Shown: positions 9,655 through 18,626, counted from the stretch's first letter. The stretch: 64,000 nt of DNA from Polaribacter sp. Q13 (GCF_016858305.2 NZ_CP074436.1:1198001-1262000), one strand, 5' to 3'. A program made the numbers and translations. The notes: generated by a model not told the origin, from the letters alone.

Positions 9655-10461
9655 TCATATCTTATTGAGTAATAATCTACTAGTAGTATCAGAAACGATT
9701 GTATGATTATCGGGAACAGTATTACCCAAAACTACTGTTCGGAATCCCACAATACATTTATCACCTAATACAGCCCCTTTTAATAAAGCTGCTTCCCTTC
9801 CTATCCAACAGTCATCCCCTATTGTTATAGGTCTCGTTTTAGGCTTCTCGTATTCATACCCAAAATTAGGAAACTTTTCTTCTGTTAAAGAGCGACGTTT
9901 CTGATAAGGGTAAATATTATGGGTATTTGTATCCCAAATCATGCAATTAAAAGAAATTTGATTATAACTTCCTATTTGAATCTTTTCATCAGCCCTAAGC
10001 TCTGACCCTTCATTTATATTGGTGTAATCACCAATTACTATTTGACCACCAAATCGGACTAGAATGCGCTCACATCTGATCATATTGCATTTACCAATAG
10101 TAAAGCTAGAATTTGATATTATAATTTGCAGAGCTTTAATAGCATTTCCTTTTTGAATTATAGATGCTCTACCTATATCAAATTGCCCAGTTAATTTAAT
10201 ATCAACATGATTAATTATAGCGAACTCTCCTTGCATAAAAACGCTGTTACTATCAACTATAACATTTGAATTCCTACAACTCGCATTATTCTCCATTTTA
10301 AATAAAGAATTAGCTTTAACTAAAATAAATGAGTTTTTAATTTTCACATTGCTCCCAATATCAAATTTTGCACCTTTCTCTACTCGCACAATTGAATACG
10401 AAAAAAGATACTTCAATTTGATTTGGAATAGAACTAATATAATTTTACTCAAAACTCTCAT
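9655..10461 (-). CDS. Hexapeptide-repeat acyltransferase
   Basis: A 268-aa protein, longer than the usual 190-220 aa. About the first 30 residues are hydrophobic and basic. From residue 30 to 260 it is built from IG-type hexapeptide turns (FDIGSNVKI, FDIGRASI, FTIGKCNMI, IVIGDYTNINEG, IQIGSYNQISFNCMIWDTNTHNI, ITIGDDCWIGREAALLKG). The WDTNTHNI loop corresponds to the catalytic His region of WbbJ-like transferases. Acetylation of the surface glycan is the probable role; donor and target are not shown by the sequence. Confidence 0.8.
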   Translation of the reverse strand: MRVLSKIILVLFQIKLKYLFSYSIVRVEKGAKFDIGSNVKIKNSFILVKANSLFKMENNASCRNSNVIVDSNSVFMQGEFAIINHVDIKLTGQFDIGRASIIQKGNAIKALQIIISNSSFTIGKCNMIRCERILVRFGGQIVIGDYTNINEGSELRADEKIQIGSYNQISFNCMIWDTNTHNIYPYQKRRSLTEEKFPNFGYEYEKPKTRPITIGDDCWIGREAALLKGAVLGDKCIVGFRTVVLGNTVPDNHTIVSDTTSRLLLNKI

Positions 10462-10475
10462 TTATATTCTTATTT

Positions 10476-11450
10476 TTACCAATAACAACTACTTTCTACC
10501 TCTTTACTATTTTTAGGTGTTTCTTTCATTCCCGGATAAACCCAATGTTTATTCATTAATTTTTTGTAATCCAGAATTTTCCCATTCCTAGTAGTTTCAT
10601 CCCAATTCTCCCATCTTTTACCTCGAATTCCAAATAATAGTTGCAGACTTCCCCCTATATGAATCACCTTTTTCCCATTTCGCTTTATGTGAGCAGCTAA
10701 TGGAAAACCATAAGCACCTGCTCCAATCAAACAAATATCATAATCTTGTTTGTCAATTTCAGACTTCATATAATTCAAGGCCTCAAACCAATCCTGAAAT
10801 TGTGTTTTTTCACCAGCTATACTCTGCACTGCTTTAATCGTTTTTAATTCAAATTCTGGTAACAAATTATTTTCAAACAACAATTCTCGTTTTTGATATT
10901 GTTTTACAATTGTTTCAGTAAAAGGATGTATAACCAAAATTTTTTTTCCTTCTAAACCCCTTGTCCAAGAATAGTCACTCCAAAAAGGATCTAATGTTAA
11001 GAGGTCTATCTTTTCTGCATTAGATAACAGATTATCAAAATATTTTTCGTTCACCAACCAAGAACCTAAAACATCTACTTGAGGTATATCAGCAATCATT
11101 AACTCACAAAACTGTTCAATTTTACTTACTGTTGGAGGGAAAAAACCACTCCATCGTTGCATCTGTTCTAACACGCCCTCATTCCACCACCAAGGCAACG
11201 TTTTCCCTTGAACATATTTAAATATATTTTTATCAGTTTGCTTAACGCCCAAATAATTCACCAATGTTGTTAACTCAGTACTTCCAAAGCGAGCAATCAT
11301 ACAAGGTTTATCAGCTATTAAAGCATCATAAATGATTTGTGAAGCTTTGTTTGGGTCTTGTTCAGATAATGGTTTTTGTGGTTCTTTTTTCCATAATTTT
11401 CCATAAATTTTACGGAGAGATTTCAAAAACAAAATTAAGATTTTAGTCAT
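10476..11450 (-). CDS. GT-D fold (DUF1792-like) glycosyltransferase
   Basis: A 324-aa protein. The N-terminal CMIARFGSTEL (about residues 50-60) resembles the ARFGDGE donor-site motif of the GT-D fold first described for streptococcal DUF1792 glucosyltransferases. The C-terminal block CLIGAGAYGFPLAAHIKRNGKK...GGSLQLLFGIRGKRW is also typical of that group. Recognised from pattern memory rather than a search. It overlaps the following fucosyltransferase-like gene start as ATGA (11447-11450). It probably adds one hexose to the O-unit. Confidence 0.7.
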   Translation of the reverse strand: MTKILILFLKSLRKIYGKLWKKEPQKPLSEQDPNKASQIIYDALIADKPCMIARFGSTELTTLVNYLGVKQTDKNIFKYVQGKTLPWWWNEGVLEQMQRWSGFFPPTVSKIEQFCELMIADIPQVDVLGSWLVNEKYFDNLLSNAEKIDLLTLDPFWSDYSWTRGLEGKKILVIHPFTETIVKQYQKRELLFENNLLPEFELKTIKAVQSIAGEKTQFQDWFEALNYMKSEIDKQDYDICLIGAGAYGFPLAAHIKRNGKKVIHIGGSLQLLFGIRGKRWENWDETTRNGKILDYKKLMNKHWVYPGMKETPKNSKEVESSCYW

Positions 11451-12427
11451 TCTACAACCATTAAGTTATTATTAATTGTCCCATCTTCTTTGGCCACAAT
11501 CCAATCTTTTGTCTTTGGATAACCATGCCAAAAATTAGCTGGCACTAATTTTATTCCCTTATTTAATAAAGCGGGGTTATAAGAAAAGGAACTTTTACTG
11601 GTAATTAATACATCTGCAAAAACCATATGAGCAAAAGAATCTTGCGCATTCATATCTAAACAAAAAGTAATATTCTTAAAATTTTTAAACTCAGGGAAGT
11701 CTGCTTCAGATCCTTGAGAAAACAAATAAATAGCAATAGGCATCTTCGTTTCTAACTGCTTTAAAACATTACTTAATACGTTTACAAAATAATCGTTGTT
11801 TTGCCAACGCATTACTAAATTGGGATTGTTATTTTTTTGGCCAATCACAATATCTCCTCTCCTCACATGAATAGCAATATTATAGCTATCCTTTGAATAG
11901 ATTATTTTTTCACTTTTTCTAACTTTTGATGCCAAAAATTTATCTTGAATACTTTCTTGTACACCAAACTGATCTCTATAAAACTGGTCTTGTTCACAAA
12001 CAAAAACAACTTTTTTATTTGCGTATGCCTTAACAATATTTTTGATTAAAGAAATTTCTTTTACATTATTTTCATTAAATAGTGGTAAACGAACTTTTTT
12101 ATACCCTTGTTTTATTAATTCGTCAATTGCTATTTCTCCTGCGCCAAAACCTAAAAATTCTTCCCATTTAATTGAAGAAAAAGGAATGTGAGTAAATTTT
12201 AAGTTAAATTGTTGCGCAAACCAATAACCAGCAATCCAATTGGCCATTTGATGCCCTATGCCTGCTCCTGGATTTGGTATCGCTGTGAAATATTGTTCAA
12301 CACTAGCTGGATTATTATTATTATTATTATTATTCCAATATGCTCTGTATAAATAATTATACCATTTCTTGCTTTTGGCGTAGCTTACAAGCTTTAGCCA
12401 TAATTTATTTTTTATTTTTTGTATCAC
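11447..12427 (-). CDS. GT11/fucosyltransferase-like GT-B protein with poly-Asn tract
   Basis: A 326-aa protein. IAIHVRRGDIV (about residues 185-195) matches the HxRRGD donor-binding motif of alpha-1,2 and alpha-1,6 fucosyltransferases. The N-terminal GAGIGHQMANWIAGYWFA parallels the GGLGNQLFQ opening of GT11, and SSFSYNPALLN resembles its C-terminal motif. Fucose transfer is therefore plausible but not certain. Residues 32-39 are eight consecutive Asn encoded by an (AAT)8 tract in an exposed N-terminal linker. It is cotranscribed with the GT-D gene. Confidence 0.65.
   Translation of the reverse strand: MIQKIKNKLWLKLVSYAKSKKWYNYLYRAYWNNNNNNNNPASVEQYFTAIPNPGAGIGHQMANWIAGYWFAQQFNLKFTHIPFSSIKWEEFLGFGAGEIAIDELIKQGYKKVRLPLFNENNVKEISLIKNIVKAYANKKVVFVCEQDQFYRDQFGVQESIQDKFLASKVRKSEKIIYSKDSYNIAIHVRRGDIVIGQKNNNPNLVMRWQNNDYFVNVLSNVLKQLETKMPIAIYLFSQGSEADFPEFKNFKNITFCLDMNAQDSFAHMVFADVLITSKSSFSYNPALLNKGIKLVPANFWHGYPKTKDWIVAKEDGTINNNLMVVE
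12311..12334. repeat. (ATT)8 trinucleotide microsatellite inside a CDS
   Basis: Eight perfect ATT units on the plus strand, read as AAT (Asn) on the coding strand of the gene at 11447-12427. Unit gain or loss by slippage would change the number of Asn residues without breaking the frame. Confidence 0.95.
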
Positions 12428-12473
12428 GATCTAATTTATTAAATAGAGTATTTATCCGTTTTTTATTTCATAA

Positions 12474-13256
12474 CTATTGATGAAATAAAGCCCAATAACG
12501 ACCTTTTAAATAGTGTAATTTATAAATTAGGCTTATTTTAATTCTAAGTTTTAAGGGGCTTTGAGTTTTGGTATAAAATCCTCTTTTACTATAATCAACA
12601 TAGTAATTAATACTGTCTAAGTGTTCTTTAGCATTTGCTAACCACTTTCCTTTATTTAAACATCCTGATAAATCATAAATTATAGGTAATTGTGCAGTTT
12701 TAGAAATACAAGTGAATTTTAATTTCATTTTATTCACTCGTTTTGATCCGTAGATTTCAGAAGTCCATGGATTTTCATGTGGTAATACCATTTTTTTAAG
12801 AACTCTTTTTTTGAAAAAAGAAATTTGAAAAGAGAACATAAACTGTGTAGGTGGTACTATAATATCAATATCCTTAAAATTAGTTTTTTCTAATTCTCTA
12901 TAACCCTGCTGTGTTAAATACATAGCGTCTATATTTTGATCTTTAAAATAGTTAAAATATTCTATCATTTTAGCATGGTTTACATCTGCCATAAAGATAT
13001 GATCAATCATCATTAGTAATACGTAATCAGTTTCAACTCTATCAAGCCCTTTTTTAAAAGTTTTTCCAAAGCTGTTATGTTGCCCAACATTCGTACAAAT
13101 TATGTTTAATTTAGTGTGTTGATAGGTTTTACTTTCTGTATTTAAATAAATATCCCCTTTATATTGTGGCCAATACTTGTGGAATAGATCAAAAAAAACC
13201 GGCCATAAATCAGCATAGGCATCTGAGGAACTAATAAAAATCGAATACTCTTTCAT
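12474..13256 (-). CDS. Putative GT-A-like glycosyltransferase of unknown family
   Basis: A 260-aa cytoplasmic protein. It begins YSIFISSSDAYADLWPVFFDLF, followed by IICTNVGQ and VLLMMIDHIFM. The acidic strand end of the last (IDH) is where other GT-A enzymes hold the DxD. This arrangement recalls uncharacterised bacterial glycosyltransferases that start 'SSSDAYxDLWxPFF'. It sits 3 bp after the Wzx gene at 13260. I can support 'glycosyltransferase-like' from fold pattern and operon position, not the sugar. Confidence 0.55.
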   Translation of the reverse strand: MKEYSIFISSSDAYADLWPVFFDLFHKYWPQYKGDIYLNTESKTYQHTKLNIICTNVGQHNSFGKTFKKGLDRVETDYVLLMMIDHIFMADVNHAKMIEYFNYFKDQNIDAMYLTQQGYRELEKTNFKDIDIIVPPTQFMFSFQISFFKKRVLKKMVLPHENPWTSEIYGSKRVNKMKLKFTCISKTAQLPIIYDLSGCLNKGKWLANAKEHLDSINYYVDYSKRGFYTKTQSPLKLRIKISLIYKLHYLKGRYWALFHQ

Positions 13257-13259
13257 TTA

Positions 13260-14792
13260 TTATTTTGTTTTATATTTTGAAAGAAGATTGTTAAATATGT
13301 TCTCAACCATACTTTTTTCAGATATCGTTAATCCAATAGACCAAACAACGACAAAAAAGAAACAAGTACTTACAGTTAAGACTACTGCAAACCTCATAAA
13401 ACTTTCTTCTAAGAAATAATTAGGAATGGCTGTTAATAAAATTAAAATTATAAAAGTAAACACACTTTTAAACACCACATCTTTTAAATATTTAGTGACA
13501 GATAAACCACACTCTTTTTTTGCGAAATATAAAATAATACCAGCATTACAAACGGCATATATAATAAAAACGATATATAAGGTGTATGGTTGATAGCCGA
13601 AAGAAAATAGTATGTAACTTATTATTAAAGGCATAAAAGTTATGATAGCCTTATATATTTGATACTTTCTAATATTCCCCACAGCGGCAATGGAAGATGT
13701 TAAGGTAAGAAAAAGCTGTTCTATTAAATTTCTTACTAACAATAATTGACAAAATATAACGGTGTATTCAGGAACTTTTTTCAACCAAAACCCAAAAATA
13801 TAAGGCATTTCTATTAGTACTGGTATATAAAAAATGGTTAACAGAAAAAAGGATACTTTACTTCCTATAAAAGACGCTTTTAACATTAAGCTTCTATCTC
13901 CAGCACCTTCACTTTTTGCTATTAAAGGATTTAATGCCTTCATCATAGTGCTCGCAAAAGCCCCCAATTGCCCACTTACTTGACTAGAAACCCCTTGAGC
14001 AGCATTTACCGCAGTACCAAAAAACATATTAACTACTATACCTTGCCCATAATTGGCAATTAAACTACTAGAAGAACCTAAAAAACTCCAGCCAGCAAAA
14101 CTAGTCATTTCTTTAAACAGTGGCTTGTTAAAATATTTTTTAATATTGATGTCTACTTCTTCGTATTTTTTATGACAATAAATTTGGCGTATAATTAATA
14201 ACAAGACAGATAGTGAAGCCATTAAAAGCCCATACATATATAATCTATCGAAACTCGTATAAGTAATAAATAAGGCGATGCCTAACTTAAATATCGTTTC
14301 CGCTATGCGTAAAATAGCTACAAATAACATGTTTTCGTGCGCATTAATAATTGCATCATACGGTACGGATATTATGGTAAAAAACGTACTTACAATTAAA
14401 AATTGATAGATAAGTTTGGCAACACCTATCCGTTCTATATCAATTTTTAAAATACCATCAAACAGAAAATAGCCCACTACTTCTAATAAAACAACCACAA
14501 TAATGGCAATAAAAAAATGTAATACCAGGCTAATATTAAAAATATTTTTTTGTTTTTTAAAATTACCTTCTCCTTGCGCAAAAGACATAAACCGCTGTGA
14601 AGCTCCTGCCATTGCTGCATTTAAAAAGGTTAACATTACAATTGCACCACCTACTACATTAAAGATTCCAAAATCTTCGGCACCTAAGGCGGCTAGAATT
14701 AAACGTGTTGTGTACAAAGACATCAACACTGTGATGGCCATTTGAGCGTATAAAATTCCAGTATTTTTTGCTACGCGTTTTGCTTCTTTCAT
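13260..14792 (-). CDS. Wzx-type polysaccharide flippase (MATE/PST superfamily)
   Basis: A 510-aa protein with about 12-14 hydrophobic segments. The N-terminal RVAKNTGILYAQMAITVLMSLYTTRLIL and GIFNVVGGAIVMLTFLNAAM are typical of lipid-linked oligosaccharide exporters in Bacteroidetes. It should flip undecaprenyl-PP-linked O-units across the inner membrane for the Wzy-like protein at 4389-5663. It is the first structural gene after upxY, about 100 bp downstream of its stop. Confidence 0.85.
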   Translation of the reverse strand: MKEAKRVAKNTGILYAQMAITVLMSLYTTRLILAALGAEDFGIFNVVGGAIVMLTFLNAAMAGASQRFMSFAQGEGNFKKQKNIFNISLVLHFFIAIIVVVLLEVVGYFLFDGILKIDIERIGVAKLIYQFLIVSTFFTIISVPYDAIINAHENMLFVAILRIAETIFKLGIALFITYTSFDRLYMYGLLMASLSVLLLIIRQIYCHKKYEEVDINIKKYFNKPLFKEMTSFAGWSFLGSSSSLIANYGQGIVVNMFFGTAVNAAQGVSSQVSGQLGAFASTMMKALNPLIAKSEGAGDRSLMLKASFIGSKVSFFLLTIFYIPVLIEMPYIFGFWLKKVPEYTVIFCQLLLVRNLIEQLFLTLTSSIAAVGNIRKYQIYKAIITFMPLIISYILFSFGYQPYTLYIVFIIYAVCNAGIILYFAKKECGLSVTKYLKDVVFKSVFTFIILILLTAIPNYFLEESFMRFAVVLTVSTCFFFVVVWSIGLTISEKSMVENIFNNLLSKYKTK

Positions 14793-14893
14793 GTATCGTT
14801 TTAGTTGCCTAAATTATTTAGAAATAATACTTTTCTTTTATTTACCATTTAAAAATATTCAAAAAATTATGTTTCTAAATGAAACGCATTGTA

Positions 14894-15463
14894 TTAGTTT
14901 CTGCCATCTAAAACTACGGCATTCTCTTGCTTTATTAAATTCTTTTCTAGACTCTGTATAGGTAACGTAACTTCTACACAAGTACCTAAAGTCTCCATTT
15001 CTATAATTACCATGTTTTTTCCTGCATGGGTTAAATAGGTACCATGTAATCCTTTAAAAGGGCCTTCTAAAACGGTAATTTTTGTTCCTTTTGCCATTCT
15101 ATTTCTTCTGGTACAAATAGTTGAAACAAGATTTGTGTTGTTAGATAGAATTCTTAAATTTTCAATCTCGGTATCCTTAACAACCGCGTATGTACCCAAA
15201 TACTTTAAAATAGAAACAACACCTATTATGGGATAAACTGCTAATAATTCTTTTTGAGTTGCTTGCACAAACACATAAGAATTGATTAAGGGCACTTGCA
15301 TTTTCTTTTTACGATCACTCCATTGTTTTACTACGGTTTGTAAAGGTAAAAAAACTTCGAAGCCAGCCTTAGAAAGTCTTTCTTCTACTTTTTTTTCTGC
15401 TTTAGGTCTAGTAAATACGGCAAACCACTGCTTATCTTTTGTTGTTTTTTTTGGTAAATTCAT
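14894..15463 (-). CDS. UpxY-family NusG-like antiterminator
   Basis: A 189-aa NusG paralogue. The N-terminal NGN domain (QWFAVFTRPKAEKKVEERL, NSYVFVQAT, ILKYLGTYAVV) is followed by a KOW motif near residues 125-150 (KGTKITVLEGPFKGLHG). In Bacteroides, UpxY proteins are encoded first in each capsule locus and allow RNA polymerase to pass the long leader of their own operon. The same arrangement is seen here: first gene of a 15-kb polysaccharide operon, with a long untranslated region upstream. The ATG at 15463 gives the natural NGN start. Confidence 0.9.
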   Translation of the reverse strand: MNLPKKTTKDKQWFAVFTRPKAEKKVEERLSKAGFEVFLPLQTVVKQWSDRKKKMQVPLINSYVFVQATQKELLAVYPIIGVVSILKYLGTYAVVKDTEIENLRILSNNTNLVSTICTRRNRMAKGTKITVLEGPFKGLHGTYLTHAGKNMVIIEMETLGTCVEVTLPIQSLEKNLIKQENAVVLDGRN

Positions 15464-15487
15464 ACTATCTTATTTTAATCATTGTTT

Positions 15488-15945
15488 TTTAAAAACAAGC
15501 CTAACATATTATGACTTCGCTACTTTTAATTTTTAAGCTATTTATTTTATTGTTAATTTTAATAAATTCAAAAAACAAAATTGGAAACACTTTTCCCAAA
15601 TAATTATGGCTTCGCCATCGAAAATCACATTTTAGTAGTAAATAAAAATTTAATACATAAAAACGACAACGTTTACAGGAACTTTTTAGGTAATAAAAAG
15701 TCTCATTTTCAATAAAAAGATAGGAAATTGGTTAACCAAAAGACTTACAATAATATAATTCTTAAATGGAACCTTAGGGGGGTGGCAATCCTTATTCGAG
15801 ACAAAGAAATGTAAAACTTTAAACTTAAATAGCAATTATTTTAACCTAAAAAGTAATTATTTTAACTACCGTAAATTATTAACTTACTTCTTCTTTTTTT
15901 CAATTATCCTCATTTTCTTCTAATGAAGCTTAATTATAACACTAA
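15488..15945 (-). promoter_or_regulatory. upxY leader region, copy A of a ~455-bp direct repeat
   Basis: Directly upstream of upxY and about 554 bp from a diverged second copy. Conserved landmarks are a CCCCCC tract within a GGATTGC-ACCCCCC block (read on minus, around 15776-15790), the palindrome TTGGTTAACCAA (15728-15739) and an ATGGC/GCCAT inverted repeat (about 15606-15618). A degraded TAnnTTTG-like box (TTTCTTTG on minus, near 15810) lies just before the C-rich block. That would place transcription start there and give a leader of about 340 nt. Role as the UpxY target leader is inferred from position. Confidence 0.55.
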
Positions 15946-16041
15946 AACGTATCGTTTTAGCTATTAATACCTTAAAAACAACCTTAAAGCATCTTTTTTA
16001 AATAAAAGAATACAAATTGATTATAGCAGAGGATCTTTTTT

Positions 16042-16475
16042 TTTTAAAACAAGCCGAACCTATTACAACTAAGATATTTCTAAATTTTAAACTACGTATG
16101 CTACTGTTAATTTTAGCAAATTTAAAAGCCAAAATTGGAAGTAATTATCCCAAAAAATATGGCTTCGCCGCCGAAAATCACACTTCAGTAGTAAATTAAA
16201 ATTTAATACTTAAAAATGACAACGTTATTAGAAACTCTTTAATAACAAAAAGTCTCATTTTCAATAAAAAGTTGGATAATTGGTTAACCATAAGATTTAC
16301 AGTAATATAACTCTTATATAGAACCTTTAGGGGGGTAGCAATCCTTTTTCTTTCTTCGCAAATATAGAATTTTTAACATAAAAAGCTAATTATTTAACTT
16401 AAAAAACTACTTATTTACTACTCATTTTTAAAAATTGTCCTCACCTTTTTCTAATAAAGCTCAATTATAACAACA
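16042..16475 (-). repeat. Copy B of the upxY leader-like direct repeat
   Basis: Diverged second copy of the sequence next to upxY, in the same orientation. Its offset is 553-554 bp across most of the length, shrinking toward the right through small deletions. It keeps the six-G/C tract (16330-16335), TTGGTTAACCAT and the ATGGC-type stem. It has a perfect TAnnTTTG box on the minus strand (TATATTTG, 16366-16359) where copy A has a mismatch. The weak ORF across 16017-16199 has no protein character. Confidence 0.65.
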
Positions 16476-16479
16476 AAAA

Positions 16480-16750
16480 TACTCTTTTAATTAGCAGCAC
16501 TTTACACTAGCCGTAAAGCAGGTTTCTTATAATAAATCTAGATAACACCTTATTTATAATGCTCCCCATCAAGAACAATTTTTTAAAAAGGTAGAAATAT
16601 GTTTACATCTGCAAACAGTTCTAATTTTTAGAACAAATAAAGCATCTACTAACGCAACATTCGCTCTAGATCCTAAATTATCACTAAATACAGAAAAAGA
16701 ATCTATTCTTTTAAAAAGTAGTTTTATATTTATAAAAAATTAAAAAAAAC
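16480..16750. other. AT-rich intergenic sequence
   Basis: I see no gene, strong hairpin or repeat between the end of leader copy B and the small lipoprotein ORF. It presumably holds the promoter of the ORF at 16751, but no convincing TAnnTTTG/TTTG pair is visible. Confidence 0.5.
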
Positions 16751-16987
16751 ATGAAATTTAGGTTTTACCATGTATTCTTCTTAGCGTATCTTTTATGTAC
16801 TTCTTGCACTAATGAAGACTCTAAATTTGACCTTGACACTCATCTTTATGCAAATGTAAATACATCTGTTTCTAGTAATGATGTATTAGGTACATGGGAT
16901 ATCTATCCTGTAGCATTCGATGATAATTATAAAGAAGTTCCTGTTAGTTATCAAGATTGTGATAGCAATGATCTTCTATTACTATAA
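16751..16987 (+). CDS. Small putative lipoprotein, possibly truncated
   Basis: 78 aa with a signal peptide ending in a lipobox (LLCTSC, Cys at about 19), so an outer-membrane lipoprotein is predicted. After a short linker, VLGTWDIYPVAFDD and a QDCDSND segment resemble the first strands of a lipocalin-like domain, which normally runs 100 residues or more. Here a stop follows at once. The gene may be a truncated relic, or a genuine short lipoprotein. The next ORF is in a different frame 34 bp downstream. Confidence 0.5.
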   Translation: MKFRFYHVFFLAYLLCTSCTNEDSKFDLDTHLYANVNTSVSSNDVLGTWDIYPVAFDDNYKEVPVSYQDCDSNDLLLL

Positions 16988-17021
16988 ACCAATTACCTTA
17001 AAGGGTTAATCTTTCTAAAAA

Positions 17022-17381
17022 ATGACAATTCAAGATGTAGTAGGCACTTTTTCTATTATTGGCAGCAATCAAGATGCTGATAAAAACACGTATAAAGGAG
17101 AACTTCATTTATCTTTAGATGAAAATGAAAGAATTGTTGCCAAATGGAATATTAGTGAATCTCAAGAACAATCTGGTACAGGATTTTTTAAAAATAACAT
17201 TCTTGTGATCAACTTTACATATGTAGGCTTTGAAGATAAAATATATAAAGGAGTGGTGGTTTATAAATGTTTAAACAAAGATATTTTAGAAGGTTTTTGG
17301 TCTGAAGAAGCAGGAAACCCGAAATTCTTAGGATCAGAAAATTGTTTTAGAGTAAAAAACGCTAAAACAATTTTAAATTAG
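17022..17381 (+). CDS. Hypothetical 119-aa protein, single beta-rich domain
   Basis: No signal peptide. The sequence alternates short beta strands (VVGTFSIIGSN, YKGELHLSLDE, VAKWNISES, GTGFFKNNILVINFTYVG, YKGVVVYKCLN) and looks like one small beta-sandwich or barrel domain that would usually be exported. Its GTF opening parallels the GTW of the preceding ORF, suggesting both may derive from one lipoprotein broken by frameshift and stop codons. It ends 9 bp before the convergent manA stop. Function unknown. Confidence 0.5.
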   Translation: MTIQDVVGTFSIIGSNQDADKNTYKGELHLSLDENERIVAKWNISESQEQSGTGFFKNNILVINFTYVGFEDKIYKGVVVYKCLNKDILEGFWSEEAGNPKFLGSENCFRVKNAKTILN

Positions 17382-17390
17382 ATTCTAATT

Positions 17391-18617
17391 TTATTTTGGC
17401 ACACTTGCCTTGTAAATTTCTACCTCAGAGGTTGTTGTAATCTGATAAGTTGTATTCGCTTTTATAAGTACAGACTGCCCTTTATCTAAGGAAATAGACT
17501 CGTTATTTTGGGTAACAGTGGCAGCTCCTTTTAAAGCCATTAATATTTCTACAGAATTTGAAGTAGCAGTATGAGTGACCGTTTTTGTCAATTCAATTTT
17601 ACTTAGTTCAAAATCTTTAGCCTTGGTTTTAAAAACAACTTCTCCGTTTGCTTTATTTTCATCACCAAGTAAAATATTCGGAATCGTTTCTTCGAATTTT
17701 GTGTTTTTAATCAATTCGGCAACATCTATATGCTTGCTTGTTAATCCAGCTCTTAAAACATTGTCTGAATTTGCCATTAACTCCATATTTACACCTTCTA
17801 AATACGCATGTGGCACACCTGCATCCTGAAAAATAGCTTCTCCCCTGCTTAAATTTAAAATATTAAAAAAGTAAATAGAAAAGATTCCTTTATCAATATC
17901 TTCAGTATCTTTATTGTTTAATGATTTTGCTGCCCAAAATGCTGGCGAAGATTTCGCTAACTCATTCTTTCTATATTTAGGTAGAATTCTTTTTACCAAA
18001 GGTCTTAAAATTGTATTTACCTCTTCTTGGCTATATTCCATTACCTTTTTATAAAGTCCTAAATACCCTTCTTCTAAAAAAGTGTTTAATAAGAAACTTA
18101 ATTCTACCGTTTCTTTTAAGTTTTTTACTAATTTTTCTTGTTCTAAAAAACCATGTAACAACCAAAAATCTGTTAAAGCCACCATTATTTCTGGCTTGTG
18201 ATTTTCGTCTTTAAAATTTCTATTACTTGCTGTTAAAGGAATTCCTTGTTCGTTTTCTTTTTTATACCCTATTTTAGCCGCAGCAATACTAGGGTGTACT
18301 TGTATAGAAAGCATTTTACTAACATCTAAAACTTTAAACAAATAGGGTAATTTACCAAAGTCGGTTGCCACCTCTGCCCCTAAGTTCTCTGTTCTATTTT
18401 GATCTAAAAACTGCTCTAAAGAAACGCTGCCTTTATCTGTAATTACTTTTGATGGTGCTTTTAAATGCGCCCCTAACCAATATTCTGCATACGTGGTGTT
18501 TGGTACTATCGGTTGTGAAACTAAATTAGGAATGAAGCTTTCTCCCCCCCAATCATAATTTTGCACTTGTCCTTCAATTCTAAATAGTCTATTGTCTTTT
18601 GTATCCAAATTCCCCAT
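17391..18617 (-). CDS. manA: Mannose-6-phosphate isomerase, type I
   Basis: A 408-aa class I phosphomannose isomerase interconverting fructose-6-P and mannose-6-P. Zinc ligands are visible as Q106 and H108 (IQVHPS), E143 (HKPEIM) and H270 (VPHAYLEG). NSDNVLRAGLTSKHID is the conserved block after the last ligand. The C-terminal cupin-like segment is present. It is the last gene of the minus-strand arm that begins with the REC-GT2 fusion, 9 bp after the small GT-like gene. That placement suggests it supplies a mannose precursor (GDP-mannose) to the exopolysaccharide system. Confidence 0.93.
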   Translation of the reverse strand: MGNLDTKDNRLFRIEGQVQNYDWGGESFIPNLVSQPIVPNTTYAEYWLGAHLKAPSKVITDKGSVSLEQFLDQNRTENLGAEVATDFGKLPYLFKVLDVSKMLSIQVHPSIAAAKIGYKKENEQGIPLTASNRNFKDENHKPEIMVALTDFWLLHGFLEQEKLVKNLKETVELSFLLNTFLEEGYLGLYKKVMEYSQEEVNTILRPLVKRILPKYRKNELAKSSPAFWAAKSLNNKDTEDIDKGIFSIYFFNILNLSRGEAIFQDAGVPHAYLEGVNMELMANSDNVLRAGLTSKHIDVAELIKNTKFEETIPNILLGDENKANGEVVFKTKAKDFELSKIELTKTVTHTATSNSVEILMALKGAATVTQNNESISLDKGQSVLIKANTTYQITTTSEVEIYKASVPK

Positions 18618-18626
18618 ATTTTTTTA

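Noticed and set aside
12300..12340. CRISPR-like short repeats
   Set aside because: It is an uninterrupted trinucleotide microsatellite inside a coding region, with no spacers and no cas genes in the window.
3545..15463. Assigning specific sugars or an O-antigen structure to the polysaccharide operon
   Set aside because: No nucleotide-sugar biosynthesis genes are within the window, and GT families do not fix specificity by eye.
16017..16199. Plus-strand ORF of 60 codons in the intergenic region
   Set aside because: It lies mostly within leader repeat copy B, has no protein-like motif, and the reading frame is not kept in copy A.
15464..16480. Invertible promoter of the Bacteroides capsule type
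   Set aside because: The two repeats are direct, not inverted, and no invertase gene is nearby; I see no inverted-repeat-bounded promoter segment.
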